Assembly: GCF_018101125.2 (NCBI RefSeq)
Contig: NZ_JAELVF020000001.1
Coordinates: 293,189-357,188 of the forward strand
DNA from: Streptomyces tardus
Lineage (GTDB): Bacteria; Actinomycetota; Actinomycetes; Streptomycetales; Streptomycetaceae
Direction of reading: 5' to 3'
Length of the DNA stretch: 64,000 bases
The notes beneath the pieces are model-generated. The model was not told the DNA's origin. It made no database searches and saw only the letters and a list, made by a program, of their open reading frames with translations. The position numbers and the translations under genes were made by a program. Positions 7,618 to 15,639 of the stretch are shown in pieces (position 1 is the stretch's first letter; every line of letters begins with the position of its first letter).

Positions 7618-7830
7618 TCAGTCGCTCAGTGAGCCCGATTTGAGGGCAGTGAGGAACGTCGTCCAGTCGTCGTGCGCGAGTACGAGCGCGGGACCCGAGG
7701 GCACCTTGCTGTCGCGGACGGGTACGACGCCGGCGAAACCGTCGGCGACTTCGAGGCAAGAGCCCCCGTCCTGGTTGCTGTAGCTGGACTTGCGCCACGA
7801 AACGGGCATCAGGTGGAAGTCGGGTCGCAC
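7618..7830 (-). CDS. DUF397 domain protein (copy B)
   Basis: A 70-residue DUF397 protein with SWRKSSYSN, GGSCLEVADGFAGVVPVRD and FLTALKSGSL. The GTG at 7830 lies within the end of the XRE regulator gene, overlapping it by 22 bases, and uses an AAGGAG inside that gene. Co-transcription and coupled translation with the regulator are therefore likely. This is the canonical arrangement, so copy B is probably the ancestral one. The function within the pair is unknown; related proteins influence development or specialised metabolism. Confidence 0.9.
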   Translation of the reverse strand: MRPDFHLMPVSWRKSSYSNQDGGSCLEVADGFAGVVPVRDSKVPSGPALVLAHDDWTTFLTALKSGSLSD

Positions 7831-8651
7831 GGCGGCTCCTTGATGAGATCGGCGATGAGCTTCAGCGACTCGGCGACCGGCAGTGCCTCGTCGCGGAGTC
7901 GATCGTAGCTGAGGACGAGCCGCTCAACCGGGCTGGTTTCCTCAACCAGTTCGCCGGAGTAGCCGGACTCGATCCAGGCGACTGTTCTCGCGTCGGGCAG
8001 ACGCAGAAAGTCCACGTACATGTTGGTCAGGGCGTGGAAACCCGTTGCCAGCGGCAGGAGTTGGACGGAGACGTTGGGCAGTTCCGTGGTGCGCAACAGG
8101 TGGTGCAGTTGTTGCGCCCAGTGCGCCGGGTCCTTCGTCGGGGTGCGGAGTACGGCCTCGGAGAGGATGACGCGCAGGAACGGTGCGTTCGGGGCGTGCA
8201 GCAGGTGCCTGCGTTCGCAGCGCGCCTTGACCTGTGTCTCCAGCGAGCTGCCGGTGAGACCTCCGGCGGAGAGCAGAGCGCGCGCGTACGACTCGACCTG
8301 GAGCAGACCGGGCACGACGGCGGGCGAGTAGATCTGGATGCTGGTGGCCTCGGCCTCCATCGCCATGTAGCGGCGGTATCGCGCGCGGAACTGACTGGGG
8401 TCCTTCTGCGCGATCTCCCAGAGAATGAGGAGGTAGTCGGTGCCGTAGAGACGGTCGAGGTCCTGGACCATCTCCGGGCCGCCGAGGGTCTCCCCCAGTT
8501 CCATCCGGCCGAGGTGCGAGTGGTCCCAGGTGATCGCCGCCCCGACCTCGCGCAGCGTCTTTCCGTGTCGCCTGCGACAGGACCGCAGTTCCTCGGCGAA
8601 TCGGGCGCGGGGTTCCTGCGAGCGGCCGGTGACGGCCCTTCTGATCGGCAT
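7809..8651 (-). CDS. XRE-family helix-turn-helix regulator with DUF5753 domain
   Basis: The 280-residue protein has an N-terminal helix-turn-helix at about residues 15-75 (FAEELRSCRRRHGKTLREVG, then the recognition part TWDHSHLGRMELG). The DUF5753 sensor region covers about 95-270 and includes the family signature AVVPGLLQVESYARALL. ATG at 8651 is preceded by GGGAGC at suitable spacing. Regulators of this class, with a partner DUF397 protein, occur many times in Streptomyces genomes and control development or antibiotic genes. It is divergent from the four-gene set starting near 8853, which may be a target. Confidence 0.92.
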   Translation of the reverse strand: MPIRRAVTGRSQEPRARFAEELRSCRRRHGKTLREVGAAITWDHSHLGRMELGETLGGPEMVQDLDRLYGTDYLLILWEIAQKDPSQFRARYRRYMAMEAEATSIQIYSPAVVPGLLQVESYARALLSAGGLTGSSLETQVKARCERRHLLHAPNAPFLRVILSEAVLRTPTKDPAHWAQQLHHLLRTTELPNVSVQLLPLATGFHALTNMYVDFLRLPDARTVAWIESGYSGELVEETSPVERLVLSYDRLRDEALPVAESLKLIADLIKEPPCDPTST

Positions 8652-8852
8652 CGGGTGCTCCCTTTTCTACGCCGTGTTGTTGGTTTTGTGGAACGTGTCG
8701 CGGAGGACGTCGGCACAGCGCGTCATGCGCTGGTGCGAACGGTCACTCGACGCGCACCCTCGTAAACGTAGCGCCACGAACCCCCTCGACGGACCGGTTC
8801 TGGCGACCGGAACGGGGAGCTAAGGCAGGCGCACGTGATCGCGGAGGGGCGC

Positions 8853-9053
8853 ATGAGTGGAACAGCGGACGGAATAAGGCAGTTGGGGGCCGAGCCGGCC
8901 CACAACTGGGTAGGTATGTCCGGGGCGCATGAGTGGTCGGAGATCTGGGAGTTCCCTGCTCATGAGCCGGTGCTGCTGGTCGGGCTCGCAGCCGTGCACC
9001 CCTTCTCCGCACGGGAGTTGACTGGTGCAGTGCGCAGGGGGTGGGAGACGTGA
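8853..9053 (+). CDS. Small hypothetical protein, first of a four-gene chain
   Basis: 66 residues, unrecognised. It contains HEWSEIWEFPAHEPVLLVG, compact and rich in aromatic and acidic residues. ATG at 8853 has GGAGGG four bases before it; a GTG at 8835 is an alternative start. The stop overlaps the next GTG (GTGA at 9050-9053), so it looks coupled to the following gene. It lies divergently from the XRE/DUF397 pair, an arrangement seen with other small Streptomyces regulatory loci. Confidence 0.55.
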   Translation: MSGTADGIRQLGAEPAHNWVGMSGAHEWSEIWEFPAHEPVLLVGLAAVHPFSARELTGAVRRGWET

Positions 9054-9217
9054 ACAGTTCCAACGAGTCGGAGGTCGCCGGGTGCGCGGAGTGCGTACGG
9101 CTGCGGCGCGAGCGGGAGGCAGCGAGCCTGACGGGCGAGCTGTCGCGCGAGGTCGATTGGACGGTTCTGTTGCAACGGCACATGGTTTCGGAGCATCAGG
9201 CGGTGCGACGTCCGTGA
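9050..9217 (+). CDS. Small Cys-containing hypothetical protein
   Basis: 55 residues containing CAECVRLRREREAA followed by a helical segment and LLQRHMVSEH. The CxxC pair near the N-terminus suggests a small metal-binding or helical-hairpin protein. The GTG at 9050 overlaps the preceding stop and the stop overlaps the next GTG, both as GTGA. The function is unknown. Such short proteins are common beside XRE/DUF397 loci in Streptomyces. Confidence 0.65.
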   Translation: MNSSNESEVAGCAECVRLRREREAASLTGELSREVDWTVLLQRHMVSEHQAVRRP

Positions 9218-9486
9218 GCAGTCCGCACCGGAGTTGCGACGACGGGTTCGACGCCGACGGGGCCGTACCCGTGCCACCGACGCCTCCCGCGCCGCCACCG
9301 CTACCGCCATCACCGACAACAACAACCACGGATGCCGCCCACGGCACTGCCACCACAAGCGCCGGGGACGGCGGTGATGTTGCGGCACCCACCGGGCAAC
9401 GGGTGCTCGGCGGGGACGAGTTGGCCGTGGAGGTGGCGGCTCTCCGGGCCCGGGTGCGTCTGCATCTGGCGCGGCTGCGCCGGTGA
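9214..9486 (+). CDS. Pro/Thr-rich hypothetical protein
   Basis: 90 residues. The first 60 are low complexity with proline and threonine runs (PPTPPAPPPLPPSPTTTTT). The last 30 form a likely basic helix ending ALRARVRLHLARLRR. The GTG start overlaps the preceding stop (GTGA at 9214-9217) and its stop overlaps the next start (9483-9486). No domain is recognised. Low complexity makes the frame less certain, but the overlaps on both sides and the helical tail support it. Confidence 0.55.
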   Translation: MSSPHRSCDDGFDADGAVPVPPTPPAPPPLPPSPTTTTTDAAHGTATTSAGDGGDVAAPTGQRVLGGDELAVEVAALRARVRLHLARLRR

Positions 9487-9923
9487 GTACCGACTCGCGC
9501 CCGTACGGCGAACAAGCGGTGACGCAGCGGCCCCGGCAGCCGTGCGGCGAGGGCTATCTGTGCGAGGTGTACGCCCAACCCCTCGACGCCTCGCCGCTGT
9601 ACCTGCTGGCGTCGGCCCGCCTCAACTCCCCCCGATTGGTACTGCGTTGGCTGAAGGGCCGGGCGGTACGGCTCTCCCGCGCGCTTGACCTCGAGCCCGG
9701 AGCGGGTCCGTGGCCGACCGCCGCTCTCCGCCCGGCACCGGACGACGCTCCGTCGCCGGGGGTTCGGCTGCGCCTCTGGGCGCAGGACCGGTCGGCGCAC
9801 GAGGAGTTGCTGCGCGGGCTGCGGATACGCGAGTTGGTGTCGGTCACCGCGGCGGACACCGACGTCCTCTACACCCTCACCGCCCGCGCGCTCCCGGCAC
9901 CCACAGTCGCCGCCGCTCGGTGA
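9483..9923 (+). CDS. Hypothetical protein, last of a four-gene chain
   Basis: 146 residues, no recognised family. The protein appears to be a mixed alpha/beta fold. LCEVYAQPLDASPLYLLASA and LRGLRIRELVSVTAADTDVLYTL are its best-structured parts. GTG at 9483 overlaps the previous stop. It ends the chain, with 284 bases of non-coding DNA before the ABC exporter. The function cannot be inferred from sequence alone. Confidence 0.65.
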   Translation: MSTDSRPYGEQAVTQRPRQPCGEGYLCEVYAQPLDASPLYLLASARLNSPRLVLRWLKGRAVRLSRALDLEPGAGPWPTAALRPAPDDAPSPGVRLRLWAQDRSAHEELLRGLRIRELVSVTAADTDVLYTLTARALPAPTVAAAR

Positions 9924-10022
9924 GGTGTCGGCGGGGCAGGTTTCTACGCCCCTCCGGGCAGCGGGCAGCGCAGTCGGCCGGTGCCCGCTGCCCTCGGGGG
10001 CCACCGGTACGCACGCACTCGT

Positions 10023-10050
10023 CATCCGCCATCCGCCATCCGCCATCCGT
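10023..10050 (+). repeat. Four tandem 7-base units in the 9924-10207 gap
   Basis: The unit CATCCGC occurs three times followed by CATCCGT. The surrounding 284-bp gap holds no gene and presumably includes the promoter of the ABC exporter operon. Confidence 0.8.
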
Positions 10051-10207
10051 GCCACGGTGCACCGCGGCCAGCTCCGTACGCCGGCGCGCGACGCACGCCG
10101 TACCTCGGCGCTGGGGGTGCTCGACCCCGGAGAGCGACATCGGGCTGAGGTCTTAGGCCGAAAAACCGAGTGAGAGTTGTCAGTGGTGAACCGTAGGCTC
10201 GGTGCTG

Positions 10208-12250
10208 ATGAACGCGTCTACCGAACCCCCAGCCGTGACAGCCGCCGTGGAGGCGGAAGAGGTCGCGAAGGCGGCCGTCGACCAAGCCGCCGACCAGCAG
10301 GAAGCCGACCCGTCGCGGTCGGCCGTGCGGTCGTTGCTGCGGTTGTGGCCCTTTGTGAAACCGGTGCGGGCGCGGCTCTTCACGGCCGCGTTCATCGCGA
10401 TCATCGCTTCCTGCACGGGGCTCTTGGTGCCGGTGGTGCTGAAGTGGATCGTGGACGGCCCCGTGGCCGATCGGGACACCGCAGGGGTGTGGCTCGGCGG
10501 CGGGTTGCTGCTGGCGGTCGGGGTGGCGGAGGCGCTGCTCTTCGGCCTGCGGCGGTGGCTGGTGGCACGGCCTCTGGCCGGGGTCGAGGCGTCGATGCGG
10601 GCGCAGTTGTACGAGCGTCTTCAGCGGCTGCCGGTGAGTTTTCACGACCGTTGGGCGAGCGGGCAGTTGCTCTCCCGCGGCACGACCGACCTCCAGCTGC
10701 TGCGGCTGTTCCTGGCCTTTCCGATGACCTTCCTCCTGGTCAACGGCGTGACCATCCTGGTCGGTTGCGGGATTCTGCTCGCGCTGGACTGGGGTCTGGG
10801 GCTGCTGCTGCTCTTGCCGGTGGTGCCGCTGATCGTGCTCTGCTCCCTCTTCGAGGGGAAGTACGCGGTGCAGGCCCGGCTGGCGCAGGACCAGGTCGGT
10901 GATCTGACGACGGTCGTCGAGGAGTCGGTGCTCGGTGTGCGGATCATCAAGGGCTTCGGGCGGCACCGAAGCCAGGCGAGGGCCTTTCGCGACCTGGCGA
11001 ACCGGTTGCGCGGCACCGAGCTGCGCAAGGCCCGACTGCTGGCCGGTATCTGGGCGTTGATCATGACGCTGCCGGAGCTGGCGCTCGGCGCTGCGCTGCT
11101 GCTCGGCACCGTGCAGGTGGCGGACGGGGAGTTGTCCGCGGGGACGCTGGTCGCCTTCCTGTCGACGGCGCTCGCGCTGCGGTGGCCGATCGACTCCATC
11201 GGCTTCCTGCTGGCGATGAGCAACGAGGCGGCGACGGCCACGGATCGCTTCTACGAGGTGCTGGACGCCCCCGTGGCGCCGGACACCCTGCCCGCGAAGT
11301 CAGGAGCTGCCCGCGGCACGGACGACCCGTCCGAGCAGGCCGCGACACGGCAGCAATCCGAGCAGAAGACGTCCGGGCAGGAGCGCACCGAGCAGGAACC
11401 GTCCGGGCAGCAGCAATCCGAGCAGCAGCCGTCGGAGCACAAGCCCACCGAGCGGGAGGGCGGGGACGGTCTGCGGCTGGAGGGCGTCATCTTCCGGTTC
11501 GCGGATGCGCCCGAGTCCGCGCCGCCGGTGCTGGACGGCGTCGATCTGCGGATACGTCCGGGCGAGACGATGGCCCTGGTCGGGGCGACCGGCAGCGGCA
11601 AGACGACGTTGACGGCGCTCGTGCCGCGGCTGCACGAGCTGTCCGGCGGTCGCATTCTGCTGGACGGCACGGACGTCGCGACACTGCCCGGCGCGGAGTT
11701 GCGGCGCAGGGTGGCGGTGGCGTTCGAGGAGCCGACGCTCTTCTCCGCGAGCGTGCGGGAGAACGTCGCGATGGGCGCGGGTGCGGACGCCGACGGGCAG
11801 GTCAGCGACGAGGATGTCTGGCGCGCGCTGCGGGTGGCCCAGGCTGACGGTTTCGTCTCGGCGCTCCCGCAGGGCGTCGAGACCCAGGTCGGCGAGCAGG
11901 GCCAGAGCCTGTCGGGCGGGCAGCGTCAGCGGCTCGCCCTGGCGCGGGCGGTGGTCGGCAAACCGCGGTTCCTGGTACTCGACGACCCGCTGTCGGCGCT
12001 GGACGTGCACACCGAGGCGCGGGTGGAGGCGGCGCTGCGCGAGGTGCTGTCCACCACCACCGCGCTGGTGGTGGCGCACCGCCCGTCGACGGTGCTGCTC
12101 GCCGACCGGGTGGCACTGCTGTCCGGCGGGCGGGTGACGGCCGTCGGCACCCACCACGAGTTGTTGCGGGACAACGCGGAGTACCGCCATCTGATGTCAG
12201 GCGCGCCCGAGCAGGCGCCGAGTGAGCCAGAACTACGGGGAGCACGGTGA
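10208..12250 (+). CDS. ABC exporter half-transporter, degenerate ATPase site subunit
   Basis: The 680-residue protein fuses an N-terminal six-helix exporter domain (about residues 45-340) to an ATPase domain (about 420-650). Walker A is GATGSGKTT near residue 459, the signature LSGGQRQ near 567, and Walker B is LVLDDP near 587. An Asp replaces the usual catalytic Glu after Walker B. The partner encoded next has the normal Glu, as in heterodimeric exporters with one active site. A hydrophilic linker of repeated SEQ/SGQ units joins the domains. ATG at 10208 is chosen over GTG at 10202. The stop overlaps the next start (GTGA). The likely role is drug or lipid export; the substrate is unknown. 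Confidence 0.9.
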   Translation: MNASTEPPAVTAAVEAEEVAKAAVDQAADQQEADPSRSAVRSLLRLWPFVKPVRARLFTAAFIAIIASCTGLLVPVVLKWIVDGPVADRDTAGVWLGGGLLLAVGVAEALLFGLRRWLVARPLAGVEASMRAQLYERLQRLPVSFHDRWASGQLLSRGTTDLQLLRLFLAFPMTFLLVNGVTILVGCGILLALDWGLGLLLLLPVVPLIVLCSLFEGKYAVQARLAQDQVGDLTTVVEESVLGVRIIKGFGRHRSQARAFRDLANRLRGTELRKARLLAGIWALIMTLPELALGAALLLGTVQVADGELSAGTLVAFLSTALALRWPIDSIGFLLAMSNEAATATDRFYEVLDAPVAPDTLPAKSGAARGTDDPSEQAATRQQSEQKTSGQERTEQEPSGQQQSEQQPSEHKPTEREGGDGLRLEGVIFRFADAPESAPPVLDGVDLRIRPGETMALVGATGSGKTTLTALVPRLHELSGGRILLDGTDVATLPGAELRRRVAVAFEEPTLFSASVRENVAMGAGADADGQVSDEDVWRALRVAQADGFVSALPQGVETQVGEQGQSLSGGQRQRLALARAVVGKPRFLVLDDPLSALDVHTEARVEAALREVLSTTTALVVAHRPSTVLLADRVALLSGGRVTAVGTHHELLRDNAEYRHLMSGAPEQAPSEPELRGAR

Positions 12251-14262
12251 CCACCACACCCTCGACCGCCAACTCTCAGGCGAAAAGCACCACTTCACCG
12301 TCGGACGCCGAGGCACGCACGGACGCGCGGAAGCGTACGCAGGACCCGGCGCACGTCGGCACCGAGGCACGTCAGGACGCGGAGAACGGCCCCGGCACCG
12401 AGGCGCCCGCCGGCGTACAAGCGGCGGCCGACGCCGGGGGCCCGGCGGCCGACGCCGGGGAGGGGGCCTCCTCCGACCCGTTCGACCGGGACGTGCTGCC
12501 GGCGCCGAAGGACGCGCCGCGTCGGCTGCTCGTTTCACTGCTGCGGTACCACAAGCCGTGGGTGGCGCTGGCCGCGGTGCTGCTGATGTTCCAGCAGGCA
12601 GCGATGCAGGCCGGGCCACTGCTGGTGGCGTTCGCCATCGACCGGGCGGTGCCCGCGCTGCGCGGCGACGACTACGGCCCGCTGGTGCTGCTGGGTTCGC
12701 TCTACCTGGTGGCGGCGGTCGCCTCGGGGGGCCTGCAGTACGTCTTCATCAGGGTCGCGGCCCGGATCAACCAGCGGGTGCTGCTGGATCTGCGCGGCCG
12801 TATCTACCGCCACTCCCAGGCGCTGAGCGTGGACTTCCACGACCGCTACACCTCCGGCCGGCTGATCTCGCGCTCCACCACGGACGTGGAGGCGCTGCGG
12901 GAGCTGCTGGACGAGGGACTCCAGGAGCTGATCCAGGTCGTCCTGTCGATCGTCTACATCACGGCGATGCTGCTGGTGCTGGACGTCGGGCTGGGCGGGG
13001 CTGCGGTGCTGTCGTTCGTGCCGCTGCTGATGCTGGTGCGCAACTTCCAGAAGCGTTCGATGCGGGTCTACCGCAAGCGTTCGACGGCGATCGCGGCGGT
13101 GATCGTGAAGTTCGCCGAGACCATGAACGGCATCCGCCCGGTGAAGTCCTTCCGTCGTGAGCGGGCGAACGACGCGGCGTTCGCCGAGCTCAACTCCCAC
13201 CACATGCGGGTGAACGGCGACTCGATCCTGGAGATGGCCCGCTACGTGGTGCTCTCCCGGCTCACCGCCAACGTCGCGGTCGCCGCGATCGTGGTCTGGG
13301 GCGCGTACCGGGTGGCGGACGGCACGCTGGCGCTCGGCGTCCTCGCGGCCTCCGCGCTGTACATCCGGCGGCTGTACGACCCGATCGACCGGATGGGCAT
13401 GTTCCTCAACTCCTACCAGTCGGCGGCGGCTTCGCTGGAGAAGATCGCGGGTCTGCTGGCGCAGGAGCCCTCGGTGCCCGACCCGGCCCAACCGCGCGAG
13501 CTGCCGGAGCGGGAGGAGGGGAAGCCGGGCAGATCGGTGGAGTTCGAGGGAGTGAGCTTCGGCTACCGCAGAGGCGGCGAGGTGCTGCCGCGCTTCGATC
13601 TGAGCATTCCCGCCGGCGAGACGGTCGCCGTGGTGGGTTCCACGGGCGCCGGCAAGTCGACGCTCGCCAGACTGCTCGCCCGTTTCTACGATCCGAGCCA
13701 CGGCCGGGTGCTGCTGGACGGCGTGGATCTGCGGGAGTTGGCAGTGCCCGAGCTCAGACGCGGGGTGGTGATGGTGACGCAGGAGGCGTTCCTCTTCAGC
13801 GGCACGGTCGCCGAGAACATCGCCATCGGCCGTCCCGACGCCACCCGCGAGCAGATCGAGGACGCGGCCCGGTCGATCGGCGCTCACGACTTCATCCGCA
13901 CGCTGCCGGACGGGTACGACACCGATGTGCGCAAGCGCGGCGGCCGTATCTCCGCGGGCCAGCGGCAGTTGGTGTCCTTCGCCCGTGCGTTGCTGGCCGA
14001 CCCGTCGGTGCTGATCCTGGACGAGGCGACGTCCTCGCTGGACGTGCCCGGAGAGCGGGCGGTTCAGCAGGCGATGGACACGGTGCTGCACGGGCGTACG
14101 GCGATGGTGATCGCCCACCGGCTGTCCACGGTCGAGATCGCGGACCGGGTGCTGGTGATGTCGGACGGCAGGATCGTCGAGGACGGTCCGCCCGCCGAAC
14201 TCATCGCGGGCAGCGGCCGGTTCGCCGATCTCCACCGTGCCTGGCGCGACAGCCTGAGCTGA
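12247..14262 (+). CDS. ABC exporter half-transporter, catalytically complete subunit
   Basis: The protein has 671 residues. A 75-residue low-complexity N-terminal tail precedes six membrane helices (about 95-400) and an ATPase domain. Walker A is GSTGAGKST near residue 463, the signature is ISAGQRQLVSFARALLAD, and Walker B LILDEATSSLD carries the catalytic Glu. The family's transmembrane signature FHDRYTSGRLISRSTTD is present. GTG at 12247 overlaps the stop of the previous gene. With that gene it forms a heterodimeric exporter in the inner membrane. The nearby TetR/MFS pair suggests a neighbourhood devoted to efflux. Confidence 0.92.
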   Translation: MTTTPSTANSQAKSTTSPSDAEARTDARKRTQDPAHVGTEARQDAENGPGTEAPAGVQAAADAGGPAADAGEGASSDPFDRDVLPAPKDAPRRLLVSLLRYHKPWVALAAVLLMFQQAAMQAGPLLVAFAIDRAVPALRGDDYGPLVLLGSLYLVAAVASGGLQYVFIRVAARINQRVLLDLRGRIYRHSQALSVDFHDRYTSGRLISRSTTDVEALRELLDEGLQELIQVVLSIVYITAMLLVLDVGLGGAAVLSFVPLLMLVRNFQKRSMRVYRKRSTAIAAVIVKFAETMNGIRPVKSFRRERANDAAFAELNSHHMRVNGDSILEMARYVVLSRLTANVAVAAIVVWGAYRVADGTLALGVLAASALYIRRLYDPIDRMGMFLNSYQSAAASLEKIAGLLAQEPSVPDPAQPRELPEREEGKPGRSVEFEGVSFGYRRGGEVLPRFDLSIPAGETVAVVGSTGAGKSTLARLLARFYDPSHGRVLLDGVDLRELAVPELRRGVVMVTQEAFLFSGTVAENIAIGRPDATREQIEDAARSIGAHDFIRTLPDGYDTDVRKRGGRISAGQRQLVSFARALLADPSVLILDEATSSLDVPGERAVQQAMDTVLHGRTAMVIAHRLSTVEIADRVLVMSDGRIVEDGPPAELIAGSGRFADLHRAWRDSLS

Positions 14263-14481
14263 GGCGCAGGCGCCGCCCCGACGCGCGTGCTCCCCGGAGC
14301 ACCGCGAGGCGGCGGCCGGAGGTGTCGGCGGGGCTAGGTTCGGAGCGGCTGCGAGGCGGGCTGAGCGACGTGCTGTCTCCGCATCCCGGGCCCTGGGCGC
14401 TCCCGGCGGCGATCGCGGCGCTGCGGCGGCAGTCGCGGCGCTCAGGCGTCGCCGGCGCTCAGGGGCCGGGGCCGGGGCCGC

Positions 14482-15096
14482 TCAGAAGTCGGGGCGCCGG
14501 ATCGGTGGCGCGGGTTCAGGCAGCGTGCCGGCGCCGGCCGGCGAGAGGCTGTCGAGAATCAGGGCCACGTACCGGCGCCATCCGGTCTCGCCGGGCTCCA
14601 TCGTCCAGGTGACGCTGATCAGCATGGTCATGATCCGGCGCAGATCCTCCGGCACGAGGTCCTGCCTGATCACTCCGGCCTGCTGGCCGCGTCGCACCGC
14701 CGGGTCGAGCACCTCGAAGAACCGGTCACCCGCGCCGCTGGTGAGGACACCGGTGTTCCGGGCGGCGACGAGTACGTGGTGGTGGGCGATGGCGGAGGCG
14801 AGCGCCGTCTCCAGCATGAGGGCGACGCCGCGCAGCGGGTCGGGGTCCTTGCGGGCGCGGTCGAGCGCGGGGCCCACCTGCTCGGCGAACTGCCGGTCGA
14901 GCACGGCGCGCAGCAGCGCGCTCTTGTCCGGGAAGCGCCGGAAGAGGGTGGCGATGCCCACTCCGGCGCGGCGGGCGACGGCGTCCAGCGAGGCGTCCGG
15001 ACCGACCTCGGCGTAGACCTCGCGGGCGGCGCGGAGGATCTTCTCCGAGTTGCGGGCGGCGTCGGCACGCAACGGTCTGGGGGTCCCTGTGGGCAT
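14482..15096 (-). CDS. TetR-family repressor, divergent to MFS exporter
   Basis: 204 residues. The N-terminal helix-turn-helix (about 15-60) reads ILRAAREVYAEVGPDASLD, then VARRAGVGIATLFRRFPDK, typical of TetR. The C-terminal part is a ligand-binding helical domain of the type seen in SbtR-like repressors (LLRAVLDRQFAEQV, and the later MTMLISVTW). It is transcribed away from the 14-helix exporter gene, the classical layout for an exporter repressor that also represses itself. A TAGGGT hexamer lies about eight bases before the ATG on its strand, so the transcript may be leaderless. Confidence 0.92.
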   Translation of the reverse strand: MPTGTPRPLRADAARNSEKILRAAREVYAEVGPDASLDAVARRAGVGIATLFRRFPDKSALLRAVLDRQFAEQVGPALDRARKDPDPLRGVALMLETALASAIAHHHVLVAARNTGVLTSGAGDRFFEVLDPAVRRGQQAGVIRQDLVPEDLRRIMTMLISVTWTMEPGETGWRRYVALILDSLSPAGAGTLPEPAPPIRRPDF

Positions 15097-15110
15097 GCGT
15101 CCACCCTAAC

Positions 15111-15169
15111 AAGTGATAGTTCACCATCTTTTCGAGTTGACTCGCCGGCCCCTCGAAGTGAGAGTTGGC
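15111..15169. promoter_or_regulatory. TetR operator candidates and MFS promoter
   Basis: The element AAGTGATAGTT (15111) recurs as AAGTGAGAGTT (15156). The first copy is part of the imperfect palindrome GTGATAGTTCAC (15113-15124). Between them TTGACT (15137-15142) and GAGAGT (15160-15165) are 17 bases apart, a fair -35/-10 pair for the MFS gene. Repressor binding at both copies would block this promoter and the divergent one. Confidence 0.5.
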
Positions 15170-15249
15170 TACTGGTTGGCTTCCGTATCCAAAGCCGTCG
15201 CCGTCGCGACCCGACCTGCGCGATCTGACCCCGCACGACTCGAACCCCG

Positions 15250-15625
15250 TGGTCCGGGACGTCGGCGCACCGCCGGGCCGTGCAGACGGGCCGGCCGCCC
15301 GAGCAGCCCGCCCAGCCACGACCAGCACGCCCTGACCCGCACCTGCCCGACCACGACCCGCACCGCCAGCGCGTCCCACGCACCCGCACGAGCACGACCC
15401 GCACGCACCGCACCGCACCGCACCGCACCCGTAGGACCACAACCGCACAACCCCGCGCCCGTACAGCTCCACACCGGCACCGCCCGCACCACACCGCCCG
15501 CCCCGCACCGCCCGCACCGCACGGACCCGCCGCCCGCACCGACACGCCGGTCGGCAGCCGCGCGGAGCGGCCACCGCCGCAGCCGAGACCTCGGCGCCTC
15601 GACCGAAGCGCCGCCCGTCACACAC
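15250..15625. other. Low-complexity CGCACC-rich leader of the MFS gene
   Basis: A C-rich stretch between promoter and coding region with many CGCACC/CCGCAC units, including about five in a row near 15405-15430. Frames through it encode only His/Pro/Arg/Thr-biased sequence, so it is judged non-coding. It would form a 5' untranslated region of roughly 460 bases if the promoter at 15137-15165 is right. Confidence 0.5.
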
Positions 15626-15639
15626 CCGAGGAAACCTCC

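Larger units (their letters stand above)
6932..7975. repeat. Divergent tandem duplication: bL37 5' end, DUF397 gene, XRE 3' end
   Basis: The unit from the bL37 start region through the DUF397 gene into the 3' end of the XRE regulator occurs twice. The left copy is about 6932-7470 and the right copy about 7474-7975, offset 505-540 bases. The DUF397 parts are nearly identical; the regulator part of the left copy and the spacer are diverged. The original order on the minus strand was probably XRE, DUF397, bL37. Confidence 0.75.

Noticed and set aside
15400..15435. CGCACC repeats considered as a CRISPR array
   Set aside because: Units are six bases and contiguous, with no spacers. This is simple low-complexity sequence.
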